From Lentisphaeria bacterium (GTDB lineage Bacteria > Verrucomicrobiota > Lentisphaeria > Victivallales > UBA1829), in NCBI GenBank assembly GCA_017456805.1, contig JAFTIQ010000094.1:1-6791 (forward strand): a stretch of 6,791 bases of DNA, in the 5' to 3' direction. Positions 1 to 4,908 of this stretch are shown in pieces. Every line of letters begins with the position of its first letter. The first letter of the stretch is position 1. Both the position numbers and the translations under genes were made by a program. Under the pieces are notes generated by a model. That model ran no database searches. It saw only the letters and a list, made by a program, of their open reading frames with translations, and was not told the DNA's origin.

Positions 1-753
1 AATGCCCCGCTGGGAACAGAAGCCGTTGCGGAAATCCAGGAAGATACCCGTCCTGTGGTCATCAACCGCTACGACAAAGTCCGCACCATGTGGATCTATG
101 CAAATACAGCTCCCGGCATGGCGCTGGGCCCTGTTTCCGATCAGATCCGGAAAACTGCAACAGAAGCTCTGCCCCCGGGATATAACGTCCGTATGAGCGG
201 AAGTGTGGAATTGATGAATGATACCGCAAGAGAATTTGCAAGCGTTCTGGCTCTGGCAGCCGTCCTCACCTACCTGCTGATCGCGGCAATCATGGAATCC
301 TGGACTCAGCCGTTCCTGATCATGTTCTCCGTTCCGCTGGGCTTCCTGGGAATGTACCTGACCCTTTATCTTACCGGTATGTCCATGTCTCTCATGGGAC
401 TTCTGGGAGGTGTCATGATGATCGGAATCGTGGTGAACAACGCAATTCTGATCATGGATGAATGTGCCCGCCTTGTCCGGGAAGAAGGAATGACCACCCA
501 CAAAGCCATGCTTCAGGCAACAGAAGAAAAATTCCGTCCTATCGTTATGACAAGCATTGCCTCCGTCATGGGGATGCTGCCCATGGCATTGGGAACGGGG
601 CTCGGTTCAGAACTCCGTGCCAGCTGCGGTATGGGCGTTGTCGGAGGATTGACTGTTTCCGCTCTGCTCACGCTCTATGTGATCCCGGCTCTTTACTTCG
701 CATTTGTCCGGGATACCGCAAAACCGAAAAAAGTAAAAGCTGCCAAAGCATAA
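1..753 (+). CDS. RND (HAE-1/AcrB-type) efflux transporter, C-terminal part
   Basis: This is the C-terminal 250 residues of an inner-membrane RND pump, cut off at the window start; the frame is open from base 1. Members of the family are about 1,000-1,050 residues, so roughly three quarters is missing. They export drugs, bile salts or other hydrophobic compounds using proton motive force, together with a periplasmic adaptor and an outer-membrane channel. The fragment begins in the second periplasmic (porter) domain and then shows five hydrophobic segments at about fragment residues 78-98, 104-124, 130-152, 180-199 and 210-236, matching TM8-TM12. Family signatures are MFSVPLGFLG, GIVVNNAILIMDE, FRPIVMTSIASVMGMLPMALG and VGGLTVSALLTLYVIPALY. 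A short basic tail (KPKKVKAAKA) ends the protein. Family assignment is secure. The substrate cannot be told, because the residues that set it lie mostly in the missing part. Confidence 0.95.
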   Translation, partial: NAPLGTEAVAEIQEDTRPVVINRYDKVRTMWIYANTAPGMALGPVSDQIRKTATEALPPGYNVRMSGSVELMNDTAREFASVLALAAVLTYLLIAAIMESWTQPFLIMFSVPLGFLGMYLTLYLTGMSMSLMGLLGGVMMIGIVVNNAILIMDECARLVREEGMTTHKAMLQATEEKFRPIVMTSIASVMGMLPMALGTGLGSELRASCGMGVVGGLTVSALLTLYVIPALYFAFVRDTAKPKKVKAAKA

Positions 754-797
754 AAACAGGTGTGAAGAGCCCCTCCTATGCGTGAAAATGTGAAGCT

Positions 798-829
798 GAG
801 CCTGCCGGCTCTATGAAGTGCTGTTTTTT
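798..829 (+). terminator. Possible weak terminator after the RND gene
   Basis: GAGCC at 798-802 pairs with GGCTC at 807-811 around a TGCC loop. A run of six T follows at 824-829. The stem is short and 12 nt separate it from the T-run, so this is a weak match to an intrinsic terminator. It is the first such arrangement after the RND stop codon. Confidence 0.3.
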
Positions 830-836
830 GTGTTAG

Positions 837-918
837 CGGCTGAGCCGGGGGAGGAGCACACAAGCTGTGGATTGACTGGGAATGAACGGAGTGAACAGAG
901 TATACTGAGTGTACGGTG
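837..918 (+). repeat. Repeat module 1 (CGGCTGAGCC word plus 9-bp array A)
   Basis: The module starts with CGGCTGAGCC (837-846), followed by GCACACAAGC (856-865) and then an array of 9-bp units. The units are TTGACTGGG (872-880), a 2-nt slip, then TGAACGGAG, TGAACAGAG, TATACTGAG and TGTACGGTG (883-918). The consensus is about T-N-N-A-C-N-G-R-G. The same order of parts recurs at 1024-1114 with diverged sequence, which suggests an old duplication or a repeat family. Confidence 0.7.
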
Positions 919-957
919 TTCGAGCAGGGGGCACGGGATTTCGAACAGCCTTTTCTT
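917..957 (+). terminator. Hairpin with T-rich tail, possible terminator
   Basis: TGTTCGA (917-923) and TCGAACA (941-947) form a perfect 7-bp stem around a G-rich 17-nt loop. Three bases after the stem comes TTTTCTT (951-957). The arrangement resembles an intrinsic terminator for plus-strand transcripts, but the loop is longer than usual and the T-run is interrupted. It could equally be part of the surrounding repeat element. Confidence 0.35.
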
Positions 958-967
958 GGCCCGCTTT

Positions 968-1003
968 CTCCCAGGACTCTTAGTATTCTCAGTATTCCCA
1001 GAA
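968..1003 (-). repeat. 9-bp repeat array B (minus orientation)
   Basis: Read on the minus strand, four contiguous in-phase units occur: TTCTGGGAA, TACTGAGAA, TACTAAGAG and TCCTGGGAG. They share the core W-C-T-G-G/A-G-A with arrays A and C but are in opposite orientation. Three of the units (977-1003) can pair with array C over 27 positions. Confidence 0.7.
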
Positions 1004-1023
1004 CCCGGGCAGATACGCTTTTC

Positions 1024-1114
1024 CGGCTGAGCCGAAGAGATAGGCGCACAAGCAAAGGAGCGGCTGGGGAACTGGGAGTTCGGGGAATTCTGGGAGCACT
1101 GGGATTACTGAGAG
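1024..1114 (+). repeat. Repeat module 2 (CGGCTGAGCC word plus 9-bp array C)
   Basis: This is a second copy of the module: CGGCTGAGCC at 1024-1033, GCGCACAAGC at 1044-1053, then five perfectly in-phase 9-mers from 1070 to 1114 (AACTGGGAG, TTCGGGGAA, TTCTGGGAG, CACTGGGAT, TACTGAGAG). The spacing from the first to the second word is 20 nt, against 19 nt in module 1. The array is closer to array B than to array A in sequence. Confidence 0.7.
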
Positions 1115-1145
1115 CTTTCACGCCGGGGTACGCAAAGAAAAGCTC
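1112..1145. repeat. 7-bp inverted repeat near the HD gene end
   Basis: GAGCTTT (1112-1118) and AAAGCTC (1139-1145) are perfect inverted repeats with a 20-nt spacer. On the minus strand this lies downstream of the HD-hydrolase stop and could help end that transcript, but no clear T-run follows it. It overlaps the end of array C by three bases. Confidence 0.3.
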
Positions 1146-1167
1146 CACCGTTCATTTCCGTTTCAAC

Positions 1168-1177
1168 CGGCTGAGCC
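1168..1177 (+). repeat. Third isolated CGGCTGAGCC copy
   Basis: This exact 10-bp copy of the word that opens modules 1 and 2 ends 15 bp before the HD-hydrolase stop codon. No GCRCACAAGC word or 9-bp array follows before the gene, so it looks like a truncated module or the far boundary of the element. GGC and GCC flanking a 3-nt centre give it weak dyad symmetry. Confidence 0.5.
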
Positions 1178-1192
1178 AATAGCAGAAACAGC

Positions 1193-1876
1193 TTATTCCA
1201 GTTCTCCGGTAAAGCGGAAAACCTCTTCTGTTTCTGCATTCAATTCATCGAAAAATGTTTTCATAAAAGATCCACGTTCCACAGCCAGGGCTTTCCCGGA
1301 AGCGGTCAGCATCCGCTGTGGGACATTCCGCAGTTTCACCAGATATTCCCGGTAACCGGTATCTTCCGGACCGTATTCCGCCCCCTCCAAAGCCTGTTTC
1401 TCCGTGTTATGAATCCTCGCTCCCACATGGGAGGCAAAATGAAAGGTTCTGGCGATCCCTACCGCTCCGATGGAATCCAGTTTATCCGCATCATAAACAA
1501 TTTTTTCCGCCAGTGTCACGGGAGTATCTTTTCCCCGGTAACGGTGTTTTCCCACACATTCGCCGACCGCATAGAGGAAAGATTCCTCTTCGCATCCCAG
1601 TTCCCGCAGGATCTCAACAGATTTCACCCTGCCTAATGCCGCATGACAGATGCTTCCCTTGCCGGAATCCTCTTCCGGACGGGCACAATCATGAAGCAAA
1701 GCCGCATAACGGACGATCCGGAAGGACGCTTCATCCTCCGCCGGAAGCTCCATTTTCGCGATCTTGCATGCATTGACATATACCCGCATGGTATGATCCA
1801 GATCATGTCCGCCGCGAACACCTGAAAAAATAGCGCGTACCCGTTCGAATACGCGCTGAAAAAGTTCATCGTTCAT
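1193..1876 (-). CDS. HD-domain metal-dependent phosphohydrolase
   Basis: A 227-residue cytosolic protein of the HD superfamily, close in size and layout to the YedJ/YpgQ-type hydrolases, which act on nucleotides or related phosphates. The metal-binding pattern is present: H28 (in GGHDLDHTMRV), H62-D63 (in AALLHDCARP) and D131 (in YDADKLDSIGAVGIAR). H78 and H111 are two further histidines in the usual region. There is no signal peptide or membrane segment. ATG at 1876 is the best start: it follows the glgC stop by only 3 nt, and the end of glgC is purine-rich (GGAAGAGG, AGAG), supplying the ribosome-binding region. Translation is thus probably coupled to glgC. The substrate cannot be read from the sequence. 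The HD family call is firm; the subfamily is inferred from length and motif spacing. Confidence 0.88.
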   Translation of the reverse strand: MNDELFQRVFERVRAIFSGVRGGHDLDHTMRVYVNACKIAKMELPAEDEASFRIVRYAALLHDCARPEEDSGKGSICHAALGRVKSVEILRELGCEEESFLYAVGECVGKHRYRGKDTPVTLAEKIVYDADKLDSIGAVGIARTFHFASHVGARIHNTEKQALEGAEYGPEDTGYREYLVKLRNVPQRMLTASGKALAVERGSFMKTFFDELNAETEEVFRFTGELE

Positions 1877-1879
1877 GAA

Positions 1880-3208
1880 TCACTCTTTTTCCTCTTCCAA
1901 AGGACGGGGATCGCTGGTTTCCAATGTTTTCTTCAATTCCAGCTGATGAGAGTGCCGGTTCTTCGGGATCACGGTCAGCCAGGAATGATCATCCAGCGGG
2001 AAGATCTGATAATGCTTTTCATCTTCTGCCCGGTCATATCCGATCACCGTGTTCGGCGGAATCACATTGTGCTTGTCAATGATACAGTTGCGGATCCGGC
2101 TGTGTTCTCCGACAGAGACGTCGTTCAGGAGAATACAGTTGTGCACCGTGGCATAGCTGTGAACATGAACAGAGTTGAAAAGAACGGAGTTGGTGACCGT
2201 ACTTCCGGAAACGATACAGCCGTCGCAAACGATGGAGTTGATGGCTTTTCCGATTCTGGGCAAACCGTAGGTATCCACTTCTTCATTATGAACAAATTTT
2301 GCAGCAGGCAAGCTGAAGTGATAGTTGTAAATCGGCCATTTGTCATTGTAAAGATCAAGCTGCGGAGAGGTGGAACGAAGATCCATATTCGCTTCAAAAT
2401 AAGCCTTGATCGTTCCGACATCCCGCCAGTAGGGTTTTCCTGTGGCGGACTGACCGGGGATCCGGTTATCGTAGAAGTTGTAAGCAAAGAGCCGTTTGGT
2501 TTCCACCAGACTCGGAATAATATCTTTTCCGAAGTCATGGCTGCTGTTCTTGTGTTCATAGTCATTCTTCAGCAGAGAGATCATATCTCCGGTGTTGAAA
2601 ATATAATTTCCCATGGAGGCAAGACACATGTTTTTATCATTGGGCAGCGGGGTGGGATGTTCCGGCTTTTCCTGGAATCCTACAATACGCCAATCTTTAT
2701 CCACCTGAATAACGCCGAACTGATGCCCTTCCGAAATCGGAACAGGAATTGCGGCGACCGTTGCGATCGCATTGTTGCTGGCATGAAAATCGATCATCTG
2801 GCTGATATCCATTTTATAAATATGGTCTCCGCCGAAAACAGCCACCAGGTCAGGATTGAAATCTTCCACCAGATGCATATTCTGATAAATCGCATCAGCA
2901 GTTCCGCGATACCAGGTTCTGTCCTGAGTCTGCATCTGTGCAGGCACGGGAATGATGAAACTGCCGCGAACCTGTGTATTGGAAATATTCCACCCGTTGA
3001 TGATGTGTTCCATCAAACTCTGGGACTTGAACTGAGTCAACACAAAAATACTGTTGATCCCGCTGTTCACGAAATTGCTGAGCACAAAGTCGATAATCCG
3101 GTATTTCCCGCCAAAGGGAACGGAAGGTTTTGCCCGTTGATTGGTGAGGGGAGAAAGACGGGTTCCTTCGCCGCCGGCGAGGATCATTCCAAGTACTGAC
3201 ATTCTCAT
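1880..3208 (-). CDS. glgC: Glucose-1-phosphate adenylyltransferase (ADP-glucose pyrophosphorylase)
   Basis: This enzyme makes ADP-glucose and pyrophosphate from ATP and glucose-1-phosphate, the committed and usually allosterically controlled step of bacterial glycogen synthesis. The 442 residues compare with 431 in E. coli GlgC. The nucleotidyltransferase domain shows AGGEGTRLSPLT (11-22), RAKPSVPFGGKYRIIDF (25-41), WYRGTADAIYQN (99-110), GGDHIYKMD with D128 as the metal/catalytic aspartate (126-134), EKPE with the sugar-phosphate lysine K181 (180-183) and YWRDVGT (260-266). From about residue 315 the hexad-like hydrophobic pattern of the left-handed beta-helix domain follows. K35 sits where E. 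coli has the activator-site lysine K39. ATG at 3208 is chosen because AAGGA lies 10 nt upstream; ATG at 3202 (Met3) is an alternative. No other glg gene is present here. It is first in a two-gene unit with the HD hydrolase. Confidence 0.96.
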   Translation of the reverse strand: MRMSVLGMILAGGEGTRLSPLTNQRAKPSVPFGGKYRIIDFVLSNFVNSGINSIFVLTQFKSQSLMEHIINGWNISNTQVRGSFIIPVPAQMQTQDRTWYRGTADAIYQNMHLVEDFNPDLVAVFGGDHIYKMDISQMIDFHASNNAIATVAAIPVPISEGHQFGVIQVDKDWRIVGFQEKPEHPTPLPNDKNMCLASMGNYIFNTGDMISLLKNDYEHKNSSHDFGKDIIPSLVETKRLFAYNFYDNRIPGQSATGKPYWRDVGTIKAYFEANMDLRSTSPQLDLYNDKWPIYNYHFSLPAAKFVHNEEVDTYGLPRIGKAINSIVCDGCIVSGSTVTNSVLFNSVHVHSYATVHNCILLNDVSVGEHSRIRNCIIDKHNVIPPNTVIGYDRAEDEKHYQIFPLDDHSWLTVIPKNRHSHQLELKKTLETSDPRPLEEEKE

Positions 3209-3247
3209 AATCTGTTATTCCTTTTCAAAAAATAGTTTCTTTTCTCC

Positions 3248-3319
3248 AAGGCTGACTGCGGAACAACATCAGATATGCCTGATCATGTTTCGGAACCAGC
3301 CTTTCTTCCGAAAGAAAAG
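3248..3319 (-). promoter_or_regulatory. Structured glgC leader with two overlapping hairpins
   Basis: The predicted glgC 5' leader runs from about 3326 down to 3209. Near its 5' end, TTTCTT and AAGAAA (3312-3317 and 3302-3307) form a stem with a TCGG loop, extendable to 3300-3319. Further down, AAGGCTG (3248-3254) pairs perfectly with CAGCCTT (3297-3303), enclosing a second helix ATCAG/CTGAT (3268-3272 with 3279-3283) extended by AACA/TGTT. The two structures share 3300-3303, so they cannot both form fully. I recognise no known riboswitch class, and no T-run follows closely enough for an obvious attenuator. Confidence 0.4.
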
Positions 3320-3332
3320 TCATCTATTCCTA

Positions 3333-3361
3333 ATTATAGCACGGATTCCAAAAAGAATCAA
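3333..3361 (-). promoter_or_regulatory. glgC promoter (sigma-70 type)
   Basis: On the minus strand, TTGATT (3361-3356) and a perfect TATAAT (3338-3333) are separated by 17 bp. TGC directly before the -10 gives an extended -10 element. The start of transcription would fall near 3326, leaving a leader of about 118 nt. A/T tracts lie just upstream. Confidence 0.7.
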
Positions 3362-3407
3362 CCTGTTTTTATGAAAAAAAATGAAAAAAGTCTCACGATC
3401 CTCTCTC

Positions 3408-3435
3408 TTGCAAAATTCTAAACTGTGATTATATT
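3408..3435 (+). promoter_or_regulatory. Promoter of the oxidoreductase gene
   Basis: TTGCAA (3408-3413) and TATATT (3430-3435) are 16 bp apart. The predicted start near 3442 gives a short leader of about 27 nt. The match is moderate (4 of 6 and 5 of 6), and the surrounding DNA is AT-rich, so other -10 boxes are possible. Confidence 0.5.
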
Positions 3436-3468
3436 ATAAAAAAACAAATATGGAGGCTTAGGGTCACT

Positions 3469-4527
3469 ATGGAACAGAAAATTTTCCGGACAGCACTCAT
3501 CGGTTTGGGACGGATCGGCTGGCAGATACATTTACCGGCACTCATGGCAAATCCGGATAAATTTCAGGTCTGTGCCGCTGTTGATCCTCTGGAAGAACGG
3601 GGCAAAGAGGCAGAACAAACCTTCGGGATCCCTCATTCCTACCGTTCCATCAGTGATATGCTGGCAGACCAGAAACCGGATCTCGCAGTAGTGTGCTCTC
3701 CTACAAAGTTCCATGCGGAACAATGTATTCAACTTCTGGAAAACGGGATCGATGTGTTTTGCGATAAACCCGTTGCCTCTGATTTGCAGGAAACAAAAGC
3801 CATGTTTGCCGCCGCTGAAAAATATGGAAAACGCCTGACCGTTTTTCAATCCCGGCGGGTCTTTCCGGATACGTTTACCATCAAAGAGATCTTGCAATCC
3901 GGAAAACTGGGCAAGATCTATGAGCTGAAAGCCTTCATCGGAAATTATGCAAGAAGAAACGATTGGCAGGCATTCAAAAAACATGGCGGCGGAATGTTCC
4001 GGAATTACGGAGTTCATTATGTGGATAAAATGATGTATCTTCTGGGAGAACCTCTGGAGCCGCTGATGTGTCAAACTGCCTGTGTTGCCTCCCTCGGCGA
4101 TGCGGATGATGTGGTAAAAATCGTTTTCCGCGGCAAAAACAGCGGAATCATAGCGGATCTTGAAATCAATCAGGCATCCGGTTATTCTCCCTACGTCTGG
4201 GCGATTTACGGCAGCTGCGGTGCCGCTTATCTCGAATCTTATCTGGGAGAGTGGCGTTTGCGTTATTTTGACCCGGCAGAGCTGGCACCGAATTCTGCAT
4301 CCGATGATCTGGCGGCACCCGGACGGAAATACCCGAAAGAATCTTCCCCCATTCCGTTCCGGGAAGAAATCCTGAAACGGAAAGAATGGAAAGGATTCGG
4401 AGAGATCTTTTACGAAAATCTGTATGAATATATGACCGGTAAAGCTGAGCCGCTGGTTCCCCCATCCGAGACCATCGCATTGATGGAACTTCTGGAAAAA
4501 TGCCGGATCATGGCAGAGGGATGCTGA
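3469..4527 (+). CDS. Gfo/Idh/MocA-family NAD(P)-dependent oxidoreductase
   Basis: A 352-residue cytosolic dehydrogenase of the glucose-fructose oxidoreductase/inositol dehydrogenase family, whose members oxidise or reduce sugars, inositols and related polyols with NAD(P). The N-terminal Rossmann fold has GLGRIG at 12-17, an acidic residue D39 at the end of the second strand, and the C-D-K-P motif (98-101) with the likely catalytic lysine K100. The C-terminal alpha/beta domain has GGGMFRNYGVHYVD (173-186), with H183 and D186 in the usual catalytic positions; the residue that is often Asp in this motif is Asn here (N179), a variant I believe also occurs in other family members. The start at 3469 places the Rossmann glycines at the normal distance. 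GGAGG at 3452-3456 lies 12 nt upstream, a slightly long gap. It is divergent from glgC and followed after 4 nt by a small membrane-protein gene. The substrate is not predictable. Confidence 0.92.
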   Translation: MEQKIFRTALIGLGRIGWQIHLPALMANPDKFQVCAAVDPLEERGKEAEQTFGIPHSYRSISDMLADQKPDLAVVCSPTKFHAEQCIQLLENGIDVFCDKPVASDLQETKAMFAAAEKYGKRLTVFQSRRVFPDTFTIKEILQSGKLGKIYELKAFIGNYARRNDWQAFKKHGGGMFRNYGVHYVDKMMYLLGEPLEPLMCQTACVASLGDADDVVKIVFRGKNSGIIADLEINQASGYSPYVWAIYGSCGAAYLESYLGEWRLRYFDPAELAPNSASDDLAAPGRKYPKESSPIPFREEILKRKEWKGFGEIFYENLYEYMTGKAEPLVPPSETIALMELLEKCRIMAEGC

Positions 4528-4531
4528 AACC

Positions 4532-4792
4532 ATGGGAAAAATCATGATAAAGCTGATTTCTGAAATTCTATTGATATCGATTCTCTCCGGATTGATTTCA
4601 TTGGCATATTGGCATCTTGTTGTATATTATGGCTTTCCGATGATAAATCTCTTCAGATGGAAATTTGATGGAGAAAGTGCTTACAACTGTCTTTTTTTTG
4701 AAATATTTCTCATTCTTTTCTGCTTGATATCCGTAATCTTTTGCACAATACAAATTCTCAGGAAAAGAAAAGCATCTGCTCATCAAAGTTGA
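4532..4792 (+). CDS. Small two-helix membrane protein of unknown function
   Basis: I do not recognise this 86-residue protein. It has two hydrophobic stretches at about residues 8-33 and 52-76, joined by a loop with charged residues (FRWKFDGES). The tail RKRKASAHQS is basic, so both ends are probably cytoplasmic. It begins 4 nt after the oxidoreductase stop, with AGAGGG (4515-4520) inside that gene as the likely ribosome-binding site; the ATG at 4544 (Met5) is an alternative start. The gene is clearly more AT-rich than its neighbours and uses ATA, CTA, TCA, AGA and AGG codons that the flanking genes mostly avoid. This suggests recent acquisition, or the bias typical of small hydrophobic proteins. 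The tight spacing supports co-transcription with the oxidoreductase, but a functional link is only inferred. Confidence 0.65.
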   Translation: MGKIMIKLISEILLISILSGLISLAYWHLVVYYGFPMINLFRWKFDGESAYNCLFFEIFLILFCLISVIFCTIQILRKRKASAHQS

Positions 4793-4794
4793 TA

Positions 4795-4814
4795 TCCCAT
4801 CTCAAAAGTTGGGA
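4795..4814. repeat. Small hairpin after the membrane-protein gene
   Basis: TCCCATCT (4795-4802) and AGTTGGGA (4807-4814) pair over eight positions with one mismatch, around a CAAA loop. It begins 2 nt after the stop codon. No T-run follows on the plus strand, so it is not a good intrinsic terminator, though it could stabilise or pause the 3' end. ATCTCAAAA occurs at 4799-4807 and again at 4817-4825. Confidence 0.4.
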
Positions 4815-4852
4815 CAATCTCAAAAAATAAAATAATTTTTCCTTCTTCCGGA

Positions 4853-4880
4853 TTGCGAAATCATTTTTACACGGTATATT
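4853..4880 (+). promoter_or_regulatory. uvrB promoter
   Basis: TTGCGA (4853-4858) and TATATT (4875-4880) are 16 bp apart, the same layout as the oxidoreductase promoter. Transcription would start near 4887, about 22 nt before the start codon. The region is AT-rich. Confidence 0.55.
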
Positions 4881-4908
4881 ACTGTGAACAGGAAGAAAGG
4901 ACACTGTT

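Larger units (their letters stand above)
754..1192. other. Repeat-rich intergenic region between convergent genes
   Basis: This 439-bp gap separates the 3' ends of the RND gene (+) and the HD-hydrolase gene (-). I find no credible coding sequence in it. It contains four copies of the 8-mer GCTGAGCC (795, 839, 1026, 1170), three arrays of a degenerate 9-bp unit (872-918, 968-1003, 1070-1114), and inverted repeats at 798-811, 917-947 and 1112-1145. Its position between convergent ends recalls extragenic repeat elements such as REP/BIME sequences, which often sit there and fold as RNA. That is an analogy, not a family assignment. Confidence 0.8.

Noticed and set aside
2..196. 64-codon open frame overlapping the RND fragment, starting at base 2
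   Set aside because: Wrong frame relative to clear RND homology; a shadow.
837..1114. CRISPR array
   Set aside because: Units are 9 bp, contiguous and degenerate, with no spacers of 25-40 bp and no cas genes nearby.
693..1148. 151-codon minus-strand open frame across the intergenic region, with a His-Ser-Val tripeptide-like repeat
   Set aside because: It needs a GTG start without a clear ribosome-binding site, overlaps the end of the RND gene, and its repeats are the direct consequence of 9-bp DNA arrays, which give tripeptide periodicity in any frame.
818..1182. Two plus-strand open frames of 70 and 88 codons in the repeat region
   Set aside because: Their sequences follow the DNA repeats, with no recognisable domain or convincing ribosome-binding site.
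1946..3199. 417-codon open frame antisense to glgC
   Set aside because: It is codon-aligned with glgC and explained by the lack of TTA, CTA and TCA codons. The protein has no recognisable features.
3532..4545. 337-codon open frame antisense to the oxidoreductase
   Set aside because: Same codon-usage effect; the sense frame has clear family motifs.
4795..4830. Intrinsic terminator after the small membrane gene
   Set aside because: A hairpin exists but the following bases are A-rich rather than T-rich on the plus strand, so it was listed only as a hairpin.
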